A stretch of DNA of 64,000 nucleotides from contig CACHVZ010000006.1 of NCBI GenBank assembly GCA_902583445.1, positions 27,778 to 91,777 of the forward strand. The letters run 5' to 3'. Shown in pieces: positions 1-6,824 of the stretch. The DNA is from an uncultured Bacteroidota bacterium (GTDB lineage Bacteria; Bacteroidota; Bacteroidia; Flavobacteriales; Flavobacteriaceae). The stretch's first letter is position 1. The number at the start of each line of letters is the position of its first letter. Made by a program: the position numbers and the translations under genes. The notes under the pieces were generated by a model. That model had not been told where the DNA came from. It saw only the letters and a list, made by a program, of their open reading frames with translations, and did not search any database.

Positions 1-3000
1 TGGCCAAGAGCAATTCAGGTAGCTTGGCAGATTCATGATGAAAAAGGAATTTGTATTTCAAACCAAAGTTACATTATTCATCCAAAAGGATTCACAATAC
101 CATATGATTCTGAAAAGATTCATGGTATTTCAACTCAGCTTGCCAAAAAAATTGGAGTAGAAGTCGAATTTGTTCTTGAAAAATTTAAAGATGATCTAAG
201 CAAGTCTAAGTTTATTTGTGGTCATAATTTAAATTTTGATGAAAAGATTTTAGGCTCTGAATATCTTAGAATTGACGGAAAAAATCCACTTCAAGATTTT
301 CCAAAAATTGATACCTGTACAGAGGAAACAGCTCAAATATGTATGTTAAAAGGCGGAAGAGGTAGAAGATTTAAGCTTCCAACTCTAATTGAGTTATATA
401 GTCATCTTTTTAACCAGAAATTTGATTCAGCACATAATGCCTCTGCTGATGTTGAAGCTACTGCACTTAGTTTATTTAAACTTTTAAAAGATAAAAAAAT
501 TCATCCCTCATCACTTTCTGATAATGAAGATATTTACATGAACTTATCAGATTTAGATCTTGAAAAAGTTAGAGCTGAAGGAATAGATCATCTTAATTTA
601 TTTGAAGAATCTAAAAAGTTAAAATCAGATGATCAAATAGATAAAAATGATTCCTCAAAAACTAATGAAGAATTAAAACAAGATTTTGAATTTGCTCATC
701 TTCATGCATACACTCAATTTTCAATTTTACAGTCAACATCTAGGATTTCAGATTTACTAAAACAATGTATTGACTTTTCACATGATGCTATTGCGATTAC
801 TGATAAGTCAAACTTAATGGGAGCATTTCACTTTATAAAAACTCTTAAAAATTATAATGAAAACCTAAAGGAAGGTCAGAAGTATATTAAACCAATTGTT
901 GGGTGTGAATTTAATGTATGTGAAAATCATCTAGATAAATCTAACAGAGATAATGGATACCAAATGGTTTTTTTAGCAAAAAACAAAAATGGTTTTAGAA
1001 ATTTATCAAAATTAAGTTCTATAGCTAATATTGAAGGTTTCTATTATGTACCAAGAATTGATAAGGAAATCTTAAAAACCTACTCTGAAGATCTAATCGT
1101 GCTGTCAGGTGGTTTAAATGGTGAAATTTCCTCCAAAATCTTAAATGAAGGTGAAGAAAAAGCAGAAGAATGTTTAAAATGGTGGATTGATAATTTTAAA
1201 GATGACTTCTATTTGGAAATTCAAAATCACAAACAAGAAAATGAAGACTATATAATTCCAATTCTTAAAGATTTTAGTATAAAGTGTGGTGTAAAACTTA
1301 TTGCAACTAATAATTCTTACTATACCTCTAAGTCTGAAGCAAATGCTCATGACATTTTACTTTGTGTTAGAGACGGTGAAAAACAATCAGTTCCTATCGG
1401 AAGAGGTAGAGGATTTAGATATGGTCTACCAAATGAAGAATATTATTATAAATCTAAGGACGAGATGTTAAAGATTTTTAGCAATATACCTGAGAGTATA
1501 TATAATATTTCAGAAATAATTGATAAAGTTGAATCATTTGATCTTGCAAGAGAAGTTTTACTGCCTGATTTTAAAGTTCCCGAAAAATTCTTGCAAAAGG
1601 ATGATTTTGATAATCAAAAAGGTCAAAACTTATATCTAAGACATCTGACTATTGAGGGAGTTAAAAATAAATATGGTAAGATGTCTAAAGATCTTGAAGA
1701 ACGAGTTGACTTTGAGTTGGATGTAATAGCAAAGACTGGTTACCCAGGATATTTCCTTATTGTTCAAGATTTTATTAATGCTGCAAGAGAAATGGATGTA
1801 TCTGTTGGTCCAGGGAGGGGTTCAGCAGCTGGCTCTGTTGTTGCCTATGCTCTTGGAATAACAAGTATAGATCCAATAAAATATAATTTACTTTTTGAAA
1901 GATTTTTAAATCCAGATAGAGTAAGCCTACCAGATATTGATATTGACTTTGATGATGAGGGAAGAAATAAAGTTATTGAATATGTATTAGATAAGTATGG
2001 CTCTGACCAAGTTGCACAGATTATCACTTATGGGAGAATGGCTGCGAAATCTTCGATAAGAGATACAGGTAGAGTTTTAGATTTATCTCTATCTGAGGTT
2101 GATAGAATTTCAAAATTAGTTCCAAACATGAAACTAAATGATATTTTTTCAATGAATGAGTCTGATTTAAAATCAGAATTAAGAACCGATGAATTTAGCA
2201 GGGTTAATGAACTAAAAAAATTATATAAGGCTTCTGACTTATCTGCACAAACATTGCAACAAGCAAGCTTACTTGAAGGATCATTAAGAAATACAGGAAT
2301 TCATGCATGTGGAGTTATAATTACTCCAAGTGATATATCAGAGTTTGTTCCAATTACCAGAGCAAAAGATTCAGATTTTTATGTCACTCAATTTGATAAT
2401 TCAGTTGTTGAGGATGCAGGATTACTTAAAATGGATTTTCTTGGTCTTAAGACCTTAACTATCATTAAAGATACTGTAAAGCTAATTAAGTATAAATATG
2501 ATACAGATCTTGATCCAGAAAAGTTTGAACTGGATGATAAGAAGACATATGAATTGTTTCAAAGAGGTGAAACAGTTGGTATTTTTCAGTATGAATCACC
2601 GGGAATGCAAAAGTATTTGAAAGATCTAAAACCTACAGATTTTAATGATCTAATAGCCATGAATGCTCTTTATAGGCCTGGCCCACTTGAATATATTCCA
2701 TCATATATTTCTAGGAAGAATGGTTCTGAACCAATCACCTATGACATTCCTGAAATGGAGGAGTTTTTAAAAGAAACATATGGTATAACAGTTTATCAAG
2801 AACAAGTAATGTCACTCTCTCAAAAAATTTCTGGATTCTCAAAGGGTGAAGCAGATCTTCTTAGAAAAGCTATGGGTAAAAAAATATTTTCATTAATTGA
2901 AAAATTGAAACCTAAGTTTATGAAAGGTGGGCAAGAGAATGGATATACAATAGAAGTTTTAGAAAAAGTATGGAAAGACTGGGAAGCATTTGCATCATAT

Positions 3001-4245
3001 GCATTTAATAAATCTCACTCTACATGCTACGCTTTGATTGGATATCAAACAGCATTTTTAAAAGCAAATTATCCATCCGAATATATGGCAGCAGTGTTAT
3101 CTAATAACATGAATGATATAAAACAAGTAAGTTTTTTTATGGAAGAGTGTAAAAGAATGGGAATTACAGTGTTAGGTCCTGATATTAATGAATCATATTA
3201 TAAATTTAATGTTAACGATGATAAAGCAATTAGATTTGGAATGGGTGCTGTTAAAGGTGTTGGAAAAGGTGCTGTTGAGACAATTGTAGAGAATAGAAAA
3301 GACGAAAAATACGATGATATATTTGATTTTGCAAAACGAATAGATCTTAGATTAGCAAATAAAAGGACTTTTGAAAACCTTGTTCTGGCAGGGGGTTTAG
3401 ACTCATTTAAACTTAATAGATCTCAATATTTTAATCTAGATAATGAAGGTTCAAGTTATATTGAAAAAGCTATAAAATTTGGATCAAAATATCAAGAGTC
3501 AGTCAATTCTTCACAAATAAATCTTTTTGGAGAGGATAGCAACGACATGTCAATTAATCCTGTTATACCAGAATGTGATGAATGGATAAATTTAGAGAAG
3601 TTAAAAAAAGAAAGAGAAGTTGTTGGTATCTATATTTCAGCTCATCCATTGGATGACTTCATAAGAGAACTAAATAACTTTACCTCTACAGGATTAACTG
3701 CCTTAAATGATCTAAATAAACTTATAAATAAAGATTTTTATGTGGGAGGAATAATAAACGAGGTTGAACATCTTGTGTCAAAAACTGGTAATGGATTTGC
3801 TGTTTTTTCATTTGAAGATTTTAATGATCAGTATAAGTTTAGAATATTTGGTGAAGAATATCTTAAGTATAAACATCTACTTGAGGAAAATAAAATTCTT
3901 AGATTAAGACTAACTATTAAAGAAGGATGGGTAAATAAGGATACAGGGAGAGTTGGTGAGCCGAGAATTCAATTTTTGAATGTAGAGCTAATGGATGGCA
4001 TAATTGACTCTAATTCTAAAAAAATAACACTTAGAGTTGATTCAAGTGCAATAGTCAATGATGACATAAAAAAACTAAAATCTACTTTGTCTAAATTTAA
4101 AGGTTCTAGTCCAGTCTATTTTGATATACATGATTCTAAAAATGAATTTAAATTAAATATGATATCTGAAGACACTAAGGTTAATATATCTAAAGAACTA
4201 CTGGTATCACTTGAAGAAGACGAATTTTTATATAAATTAAATTAA
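1..4245 (+). CDS. dnaE: DNA polymerase III subunit alpha with N-terminal DnaQ-like 3'-5' exonuclease domain (5' truncated by window)
   Basis: Frame 1 is open from base 1 (WPRAIQVAWQIHDEKG...HNLNFDEKIL...FDSAHNASADVEATALSLFKLL), continuous with the listed ORF. The PHP/polymerase part has VGPGRGSAAGSVVAYALGI, PDIDIDFDD and GIFQYESPGMQKYL. Confidence 0.95.
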   Translation, partial: WPRAIQVAWQIHDEKGICISNQSYIIHPKGFTIPYDSEKIHGISTQLAKKIGVEVEFVLEKFKDDLSKSKFICGHNLNFDEKILGSEYLRIDGKNPLQDFPKIDTCTEETAQICMLKGGRGRRFKLPTLIELYSHLFNQKFDSAHNASADVEATALSLFKLLKDKKIHPSSLSDNEDIYMNLSDLDLEKVRAEGIDHLNLFEESKKLKSDDQIDKNDSSKTNEELKQDFEFAHLHAYTQFSILQSTSRISDLLKQCIDFSHDAIAITDKSNLMGAFHFIKTLKNYNENLKEGQKYIKPIVGCEFNVCENHLDKSNRDNGYQMVFLAKNKNGFRNLSKLSSIANIEGFYYVPRIDKEILKTYSEDLIVLSGGLNGEISSKILNEGEEKAEECLKWWIDNFKDDFYLEIQNHKQENEDYIIPILKDFSIKCGVKLIATNNSYYTSKSEANAHDILLCVRDGEKQSVPIGRGRGFRYGLPNEEYYYKSKDEMLKIFSNIPESIYNISEIIDKVESFDLAREVLLPDFKVPEKFLQKDDFDNQKGQNLYLRHLTIEGVKNKYGKMSKDLEERVDFELDVIAKTGYPGYFLIVQDFINAAREMDVSVGPGRGSAAGSVVAYALGITSIDPIKYNLLFERFLNPDRVSLPDIDIDFDDEGRNKVIEYVLDKYGSDQVAQIITYGRMAAKSSIRDTGRVLDLSLSEVDRISKLVPNMKLNDIFSMNESDLKSELRTDEFSRVNELKKLYKASDLSAQTLQQASLLEGSLRNTGIHACGVIITPSDISEFVPITRAKDSDFYVTQFDNSVVEDAGLLKMDFLGLKTLTIIKDTVKLIKYKYDTDLDPEKFELDDKKTYELFQRGETVGIFQYESPGMQKYLKDLKPTDFNDLIAMNALYRPGPLEYIPSYISRKNGSEPITYDIPEMEEFLKETYGITVYQEQVMSLSQKISGFSKGEADLLRKAMGKKIFSLIEKLKPKFMKGGQENGYTIEVLEKVWKDWEAFASYAFNKSHSTCYALIGYQTAFLKANYPSEYMAAVLSNNMNDIKQVSFFMEECKRMGITVLGPDINESYYKFNVNDDKAIRFGMGAVKGVGKGAVETIVENRKDEKYDDIFDFAKRIDLRLANKRTFENLVLAGGLDSFKLNRSQYFNLDNEGSSYIEKAIKFGSKYQESVNSSQINLFGEDSNDMSINPVIPECDEWINLEKLKKEREVVGIYISAHPLDDFIRELNNFTSTGLTALNDLNKLINKDFYVGGIINEVEHLVSKTGNGFAVFSFEDFNDQYKFRIFGEEYLKYKHLLEENKILRLRLTIKEGWVNKDTGRVGEPRIQFLNVELMDGIIDSNSKKITLRVDSSAIVNDDIKKLKSTLSKFKGSSPVYFDIHDSKNEFKLNMISEDTKVNISKELLVSLEEDEFLYKLN

Positions 4246-4302
4246 ATCAAATTGTATTTCTTTGAATAATAAATATTAGATTTGCTCCTTAAAATAATTA
4301 TT

Positions 4303-4620
4303 ATGGCATTAGAGTTAAATGATTCAGTTTTTGAAGAAAAAGTTTTAAAATCAGACAAACCTGTACTTGTTGATTTTTGGGCAGAATGGTGTGGGCCTTG
4401 TAGAATGGTTGGACCTATTATTGATGAGTTAAGTAAAGAGTTTGAAGGTAAAGCTGTTGTTGGAAAAATTGATGTTGATGCAAATCAAGAATTTGCTGCT
4501 AAGTATGGAGTAAGAAACATTCCAACTGTCTTGTTATTCAAAGATGGAGAATTAATCTCAAGACAAGTAGGAGTTGCTCCAAAAAAAACATATGAAGATG
4601 CAATAAATGCAGCTTTATAA
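4303..4620 (+). CDS. trxA: thioredoxin
   Basis: VDFWAEWCGPCRMVGPIIDELS active site and NIPTVLLFKDGE; start taken as MALELND. Confidence 0.96.
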   Translation: MALELNDSVFEEKVLKSDKPVLVDFWAEWCGPCRMVGPIIDELSKEFEGKAVVGKIDVDANQEFAAKYGVRNIPTVLLFKDGELISRQVGVAPKKTYEDAINAAL

Positions 4621-4631
4621 ATCAAAATAAT

Positions 4632-4639
4632 TATATTTG
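4632..4639 (+). promoter_or_regulatory. Bacteroidota-type -7 box (TATATTTG) for tRNA-Asp
   Basis: TATATTTG matches TAnnTTTG and ends 10 nt before the tRNA 5' end. Confidence 0.6.
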
Positions 4640-4649
4640 CATCCCTTTT

Positions 4650-4723
4650 GGTCTGGTAGTTCAGTTGGTTAGAATATCTGCCTGTCACGCAGGGGGTCGC
4701 GGGTTCGAGTCCCGTCCAGACCG
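4650..4723 (+). tRNA. tRNA-Asp (GTC)
   Basis: GGTCTGG...CCAGACC acceptor stem, anticodon loop CTGTCAC, T-arm GCGGGTTCGAGTCCCGT. Confidence 0.95.
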
Positions 4724-4725
4724 CC
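4701..4725 (+). repeat. att-like direct repeat copy 1 (inside tRNA-Asp 3' end)
   Basis: GGGTTCGAGTCCCGTCCAGACCGCC, identical to 5989-6013. Confidence 0.85.
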
Positions 4726-4728
4726 CAT

Positions 4729-4762
4729 CATAAACCCTTGATTTTCAAGGGTTTATGTTTTT
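4729..4762 (+). terminator. rho-independent terminator after tRNA-Asp
   Basis: Perfect 13 bp stem CATAAACCCTTGA/TCAAGGGTTTATG with a 3 nt loop, then T5. Confidence 0.85.
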
Positions 4763-4807
4763 ATAAAATCCACTATTTTTTTATCGGTTCGAATCCTTCC
4801 TTTCTGA

Positions 4808-4861
4808 ATTATTTTATGATGATAATTTGGGTTTTTAACTTTTGTTCGAGCGAACAGAAGT
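4808..4861 (+). repeat. ~54 bp repeat copy A upstream of islet ORF 1
   Basis: ATTATTTTATGATGATAATTTGGGTTTTTAACTTTTGTTCGAGCGAACAGAAGT; near-identical to 5371-5423. Contains the palindrome TGTTCG-AG-CGAACA. Confidence 0.85.
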
Positions 4862-4925
4862 CTTTAAAATGTAAATAAAACTATAAATTTGTTTTTGAAA
4901 ATGTTGATAAGAAACTCTTAGAATA

Positions 4926-5333
4926 ATGGCAAAGAAAACTTGGATAGAAAAAAGAGATTGCGATAAGTCATATAAAATTAAAACGATTGATAAAAAATTT
5001 GCAGACATTCCAGAAGGAAGTAAAATGTTTATTCCTACACCAAGAATAATTGACGATTACATTAAGCATATACCTTTTGGAAAATCAACCGAATTGTCAA
5101 CAATGCGAAATGATTTAGCAACTGATTATCAAGCGGATAAAACTTGCCCTGTAACTACAGGAATTTTTTTAAGAATTGTTTCAGAAGCGTCATATGAGGA
5201 ATTAAAATCAGGTAAAGGAATTGAAGAAGTTACACCTTTTTGGAGAATCGTAAATCCTAAGTCCAAATTAGCGAACAAATTAGAATGCGGTGCTGAGTTT
5301 ATCAATAAGCAAAGAGGGAACGAGGTTATCTAG
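4926..5333 (+). CDS. small uncharacterised protein, possibly alkyltransferase-like (ATL/MGMT-like) DNA-binding fold
   Basis: 135 aa ORF. IPTPRIIDDYIKHIPFGKSTELSTMRNDLA...CPVTTGIFLRIVSEA...TPFWRIVNPKSKLANKL is weakly reminiscent of the MGMT/ATL C-terminal domain. Confidence 0.55.
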   Translation: MAKKTWIEKRDCDKSYKIKTIDKKFADIPEGSKMFIPTPRIIDDYIKHIPFGKSTELSTMRNDLATDYQADKTCPVTTGIFLRIVSEASYEELKSGKGIEEVTPFWRIVNPKSKLANKLECGAEFINKQRGNEVI

Positions 5334-5370
5334 TTACTCTTTAAAAAATTAATTAATGAAAATTTAAACA

Positions 5371-5423
5371 ATTATTTTATAAAGATAATTTGGGTTTTAA
5401 CTTTTGTTCGAGCTAACAGAAGT
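5371..5423 (+). repeat. ~53 bp repeat copy B upstream of islet ORF 2
   Basis: ATTATTTTATAAAGATAATTTGGGTTTTAACTTTTGTTCGAGCTAACAGAAGT; differs from copy A by three substitutions and one T indel. Confidence 0.85.
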
Positions 5424-5444
5424 ATTGAAACAAATTAAATAAAT

Positions 5445-5840
5445 TTGGATATGATGATGAACAGAAAATATTTTTATTATATAGTTTTTGGATTTACATT
5501 TTTAACATTTGGATTGGTTCAAGATTACATCAGACCAAACTATGATGGAGGAAATGACGTTATAATTTATTTTCTTGGAGTAATTCCCAACTTCCTTCCA
5601 GGTATTGGTATTCCAAGTATGTTTTATGTAACTATTCCAGAGATTTTTAAACCTAATACATCTATTTACAGAAATAGATTAAAGTTGTCAATAATCATTT
5701 CTATGATTGGTCTAATTGGAAATGAGTTTATAACAATTTACACTCCAGGCAGAGGAGTTTTTGATTGGAATGACGTAATATGGACAATTATTGGGGGAAT
5801 AGTTTTTTATTTTCTACATAGAAGAATACAAAACTCATAA
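5445..5840 (+). CDS. small integral membrane protein, uncharacterised
   Basis: 131 aa ORF with several hydrophobic segments (YYIVFGFTFLTFGLV, LSIIISMIGLIGNEFI, VIWTIIGGIVFYFL). Confidence 0.6.
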   Translation: MDMMMNRKYFYYIVFGFTFLTFGLVQDYIRPNYDGGNDVIIYFLGVIPNFLPGIGIPSMFYVTIPEIFKPNTSIYRNRLKLSIIISMIGLIGNEFITIYTPGRGVFDWNDVIWTIIGGIVFYFLHRRIQNS

Positions 5841-5889
5841 TATTAAATATTCGTTCGTCCTAACTATAAAATCTTTGAACCGATTTTTA

Positions 5890-5946
5890 GAACACACCTC
5901 TATAAATCGTTGAACACAAAGGGTTTATTTAGAACACATAGTGTTC
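5890..5946. repeat. iterated GAACACA motifs
   Basis: GAACACA at 5890, 5912 and 5932, plus inverted GTGTTC at 5941-5946 (GAACAC-AT-A-GTGTTC palindrome). Confidence 0.7.
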
Positions 5947-5988
5947 AGAGGTTGATTTTAATGGTTTGACTAACAGGTAGCTACGATT

Positions 5989-6013
5989 GGGTTCGAGTCC
6001 CGTCCAGACCGCC
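5989..6013 (+). repeat. att-like direct repeat copy 2 (tRNA-Asp 3' end scar)
   Basis: 25/25 identity to 4701-4725; no 5' half of a tRNA precedes it. Confidence 0.85.
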
Positions 6014-6025
6014 AAAAATAAAATT

Positions 6026-6063
6026 AAACCCCTAATTTTCATCATTTTAGGGGTTTTGTTTTT
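6026..6063 (+). terminator. terminator after att-like copy 2
   Basis: AAACCCCTAA/TTAGGGGTTT stem, then TGTTTTT. Confidence 0.75.
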
Positions 6064-6076
6064 CCAAATAGGAATA

Positions 6077-6093
6077 ACTATAGGGATAAAAGT
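6077..6093 (+). repeat. inverted repeat, left copy, flanking DsrE-like gene
   Basis: ACTATAGGGATAAAAGT; 16/17 match to the reverse complement of 6672-6688. Confidence 0.75.
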
Positions 6094-6125
6094 GAACGTA
6101 TTAATCTACGATTTAATATTTATCT

Positions 6126-6503
6126 TTAAAGTGTTATGACCAAATTTGGCATATTACCGCCCAATGAACTATACAATTGAGGAAAACAACCTACTTGTCC
6201 CACTTCAATCATATTTTTGGGTTGAACATTTCCAGTGCCACATTGATCAAAATCTCCATCAGCTAAATCTCTTCTAAGAGCACATTGATCACAAGCCATT
6301 ATTAACATTCCACGTTCTTTGGCTACTTTGTTTAATCGCTCTCCAGTTTCATTTCCTTTTCTTAGTACATTCGCGTTTTCATCAAAAAAGAACATACCTA
6401 CTACTTCAACCCCGTGGGTGTTTTGCTCTAACTGAGGTAAAATCATGGTTGCTAACTGAAATGTAGAAGCCATGTTTGTTTTAAAAATATAAGCTACTTT
6501 AAT
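6126..6503 (-). CDS. DsrE-family protein (SaoD-like), probable non-ATG start
   Basis: ASTFQLATMILPQLEQNTHGVEVVGMFFFDENANVLRKG...MACDQCALRR...VGCFPQLY. The in-frame upstream sequence I-K-V-A-Y-I-F-K-T-N precedes the first ATG (6473), with no ATG/GTG/TTG back to the stop at 6525-6527. Confidence 0.7.
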   Translation of the reverse strand: MKVAYIFKTNMASTFQLATMILPQLEQNTHGVEVVGMFFFDENANVLRKGNETGERLNKVAKERGMLIMACDQCALRRDLADGDFDQCGTGNVQPKNMIEVGQVGCFPQLYSSLGGNMPNLVITL

Positions 6504-6588
6504 AATATTATTTAGATTTGATAATTAAGAAATGCAAAATAATATTTTATTGTTTAATTAAAAGTAAAAATTTAAAATTATTGATTTT

Positions 6589-6618
6589 GGGAGGTGCTTT
6601 GTGTATCTCCCTTTTTTT
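6589..6618 (+). terminator. hairpin plus T-tract
   Basis: GGGAG...CTCCC followed by TTTTTTTT. Confidence 0.4.
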
Positions 6619-6654
6619 TATACATTTAAACCATCGGTTTTGTTAAATCGTTTG

Positions 6655-6695
6655 TCCCCAGTAAGGGGATAACTTTTATCCCTATGGTAGGGATA
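6655..6695. repeat. three overlapping alternative hairpins
   Basis: TCCCC-AGTAA-GGGGA (6655-6669), GGGATAA-CTT-TTATCCC (6666-6682), TATCCCTA-TGG-TAGGGATA (6677-6695). Confidence 0.75.
6672..6688 (-). repeat. inverted repeat, right copy, flanking DsrE-like gene
   Basis: ACTTTTATCCCTATGGT = reverse complement of 6077-6093 with one mismatch. Confidence 0.75.
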
Positions 6696-6765
6696 AGAAA
6701 AATAAACCGAAAATGTAAAATATTGGTCATGAATGGATTACGAGGTTGGGTTTCACCGGTTTAGT

Positions 6766-6780
6766 TCCCGTCCAGACCGC
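6766..6780 (+). repeat. att-like direct repeat copy 3 (decayed tRNA-Asp 3' end scar)
   Basis: TCCCGTCCAGACCGC exact 15 bp; the preceding GGTTTAGT is a decayed version of GGGTTCGAG. Confidence 0.75.
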
Positions 6781-6782
6781 TT

Positions 6783-6813
6783 AAAAAGCTCTTTTTGTAA
6801 GAGCTTTTTTTTT
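6783..6813 (+). terminator. terminator after att-like copy 3
   Basis: AAAAAGCTCTT/AAGAGCTTTTT stem followed by a T run. Confidence 0.75.
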
Positions 6814-6824
6814 AACTTGATGTA

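Noticed and set aside
1845-2027. Short antisense ORFs listed inside dnaE, dacB, groL, secG, miaB, susC and others
   Set aside because: Opposite-strand or out-of-frame shadows of well-supported genes, with low-complexity or implausible protein sequence.
4784-4800. GGTTCGAATCC resembling a T-arm of another tRNA, a possible fourth scar
   Set aside because: Only the loop-like 11 bp matches; the flanks do not pair as a T-stem and no acceptor sequence follows.
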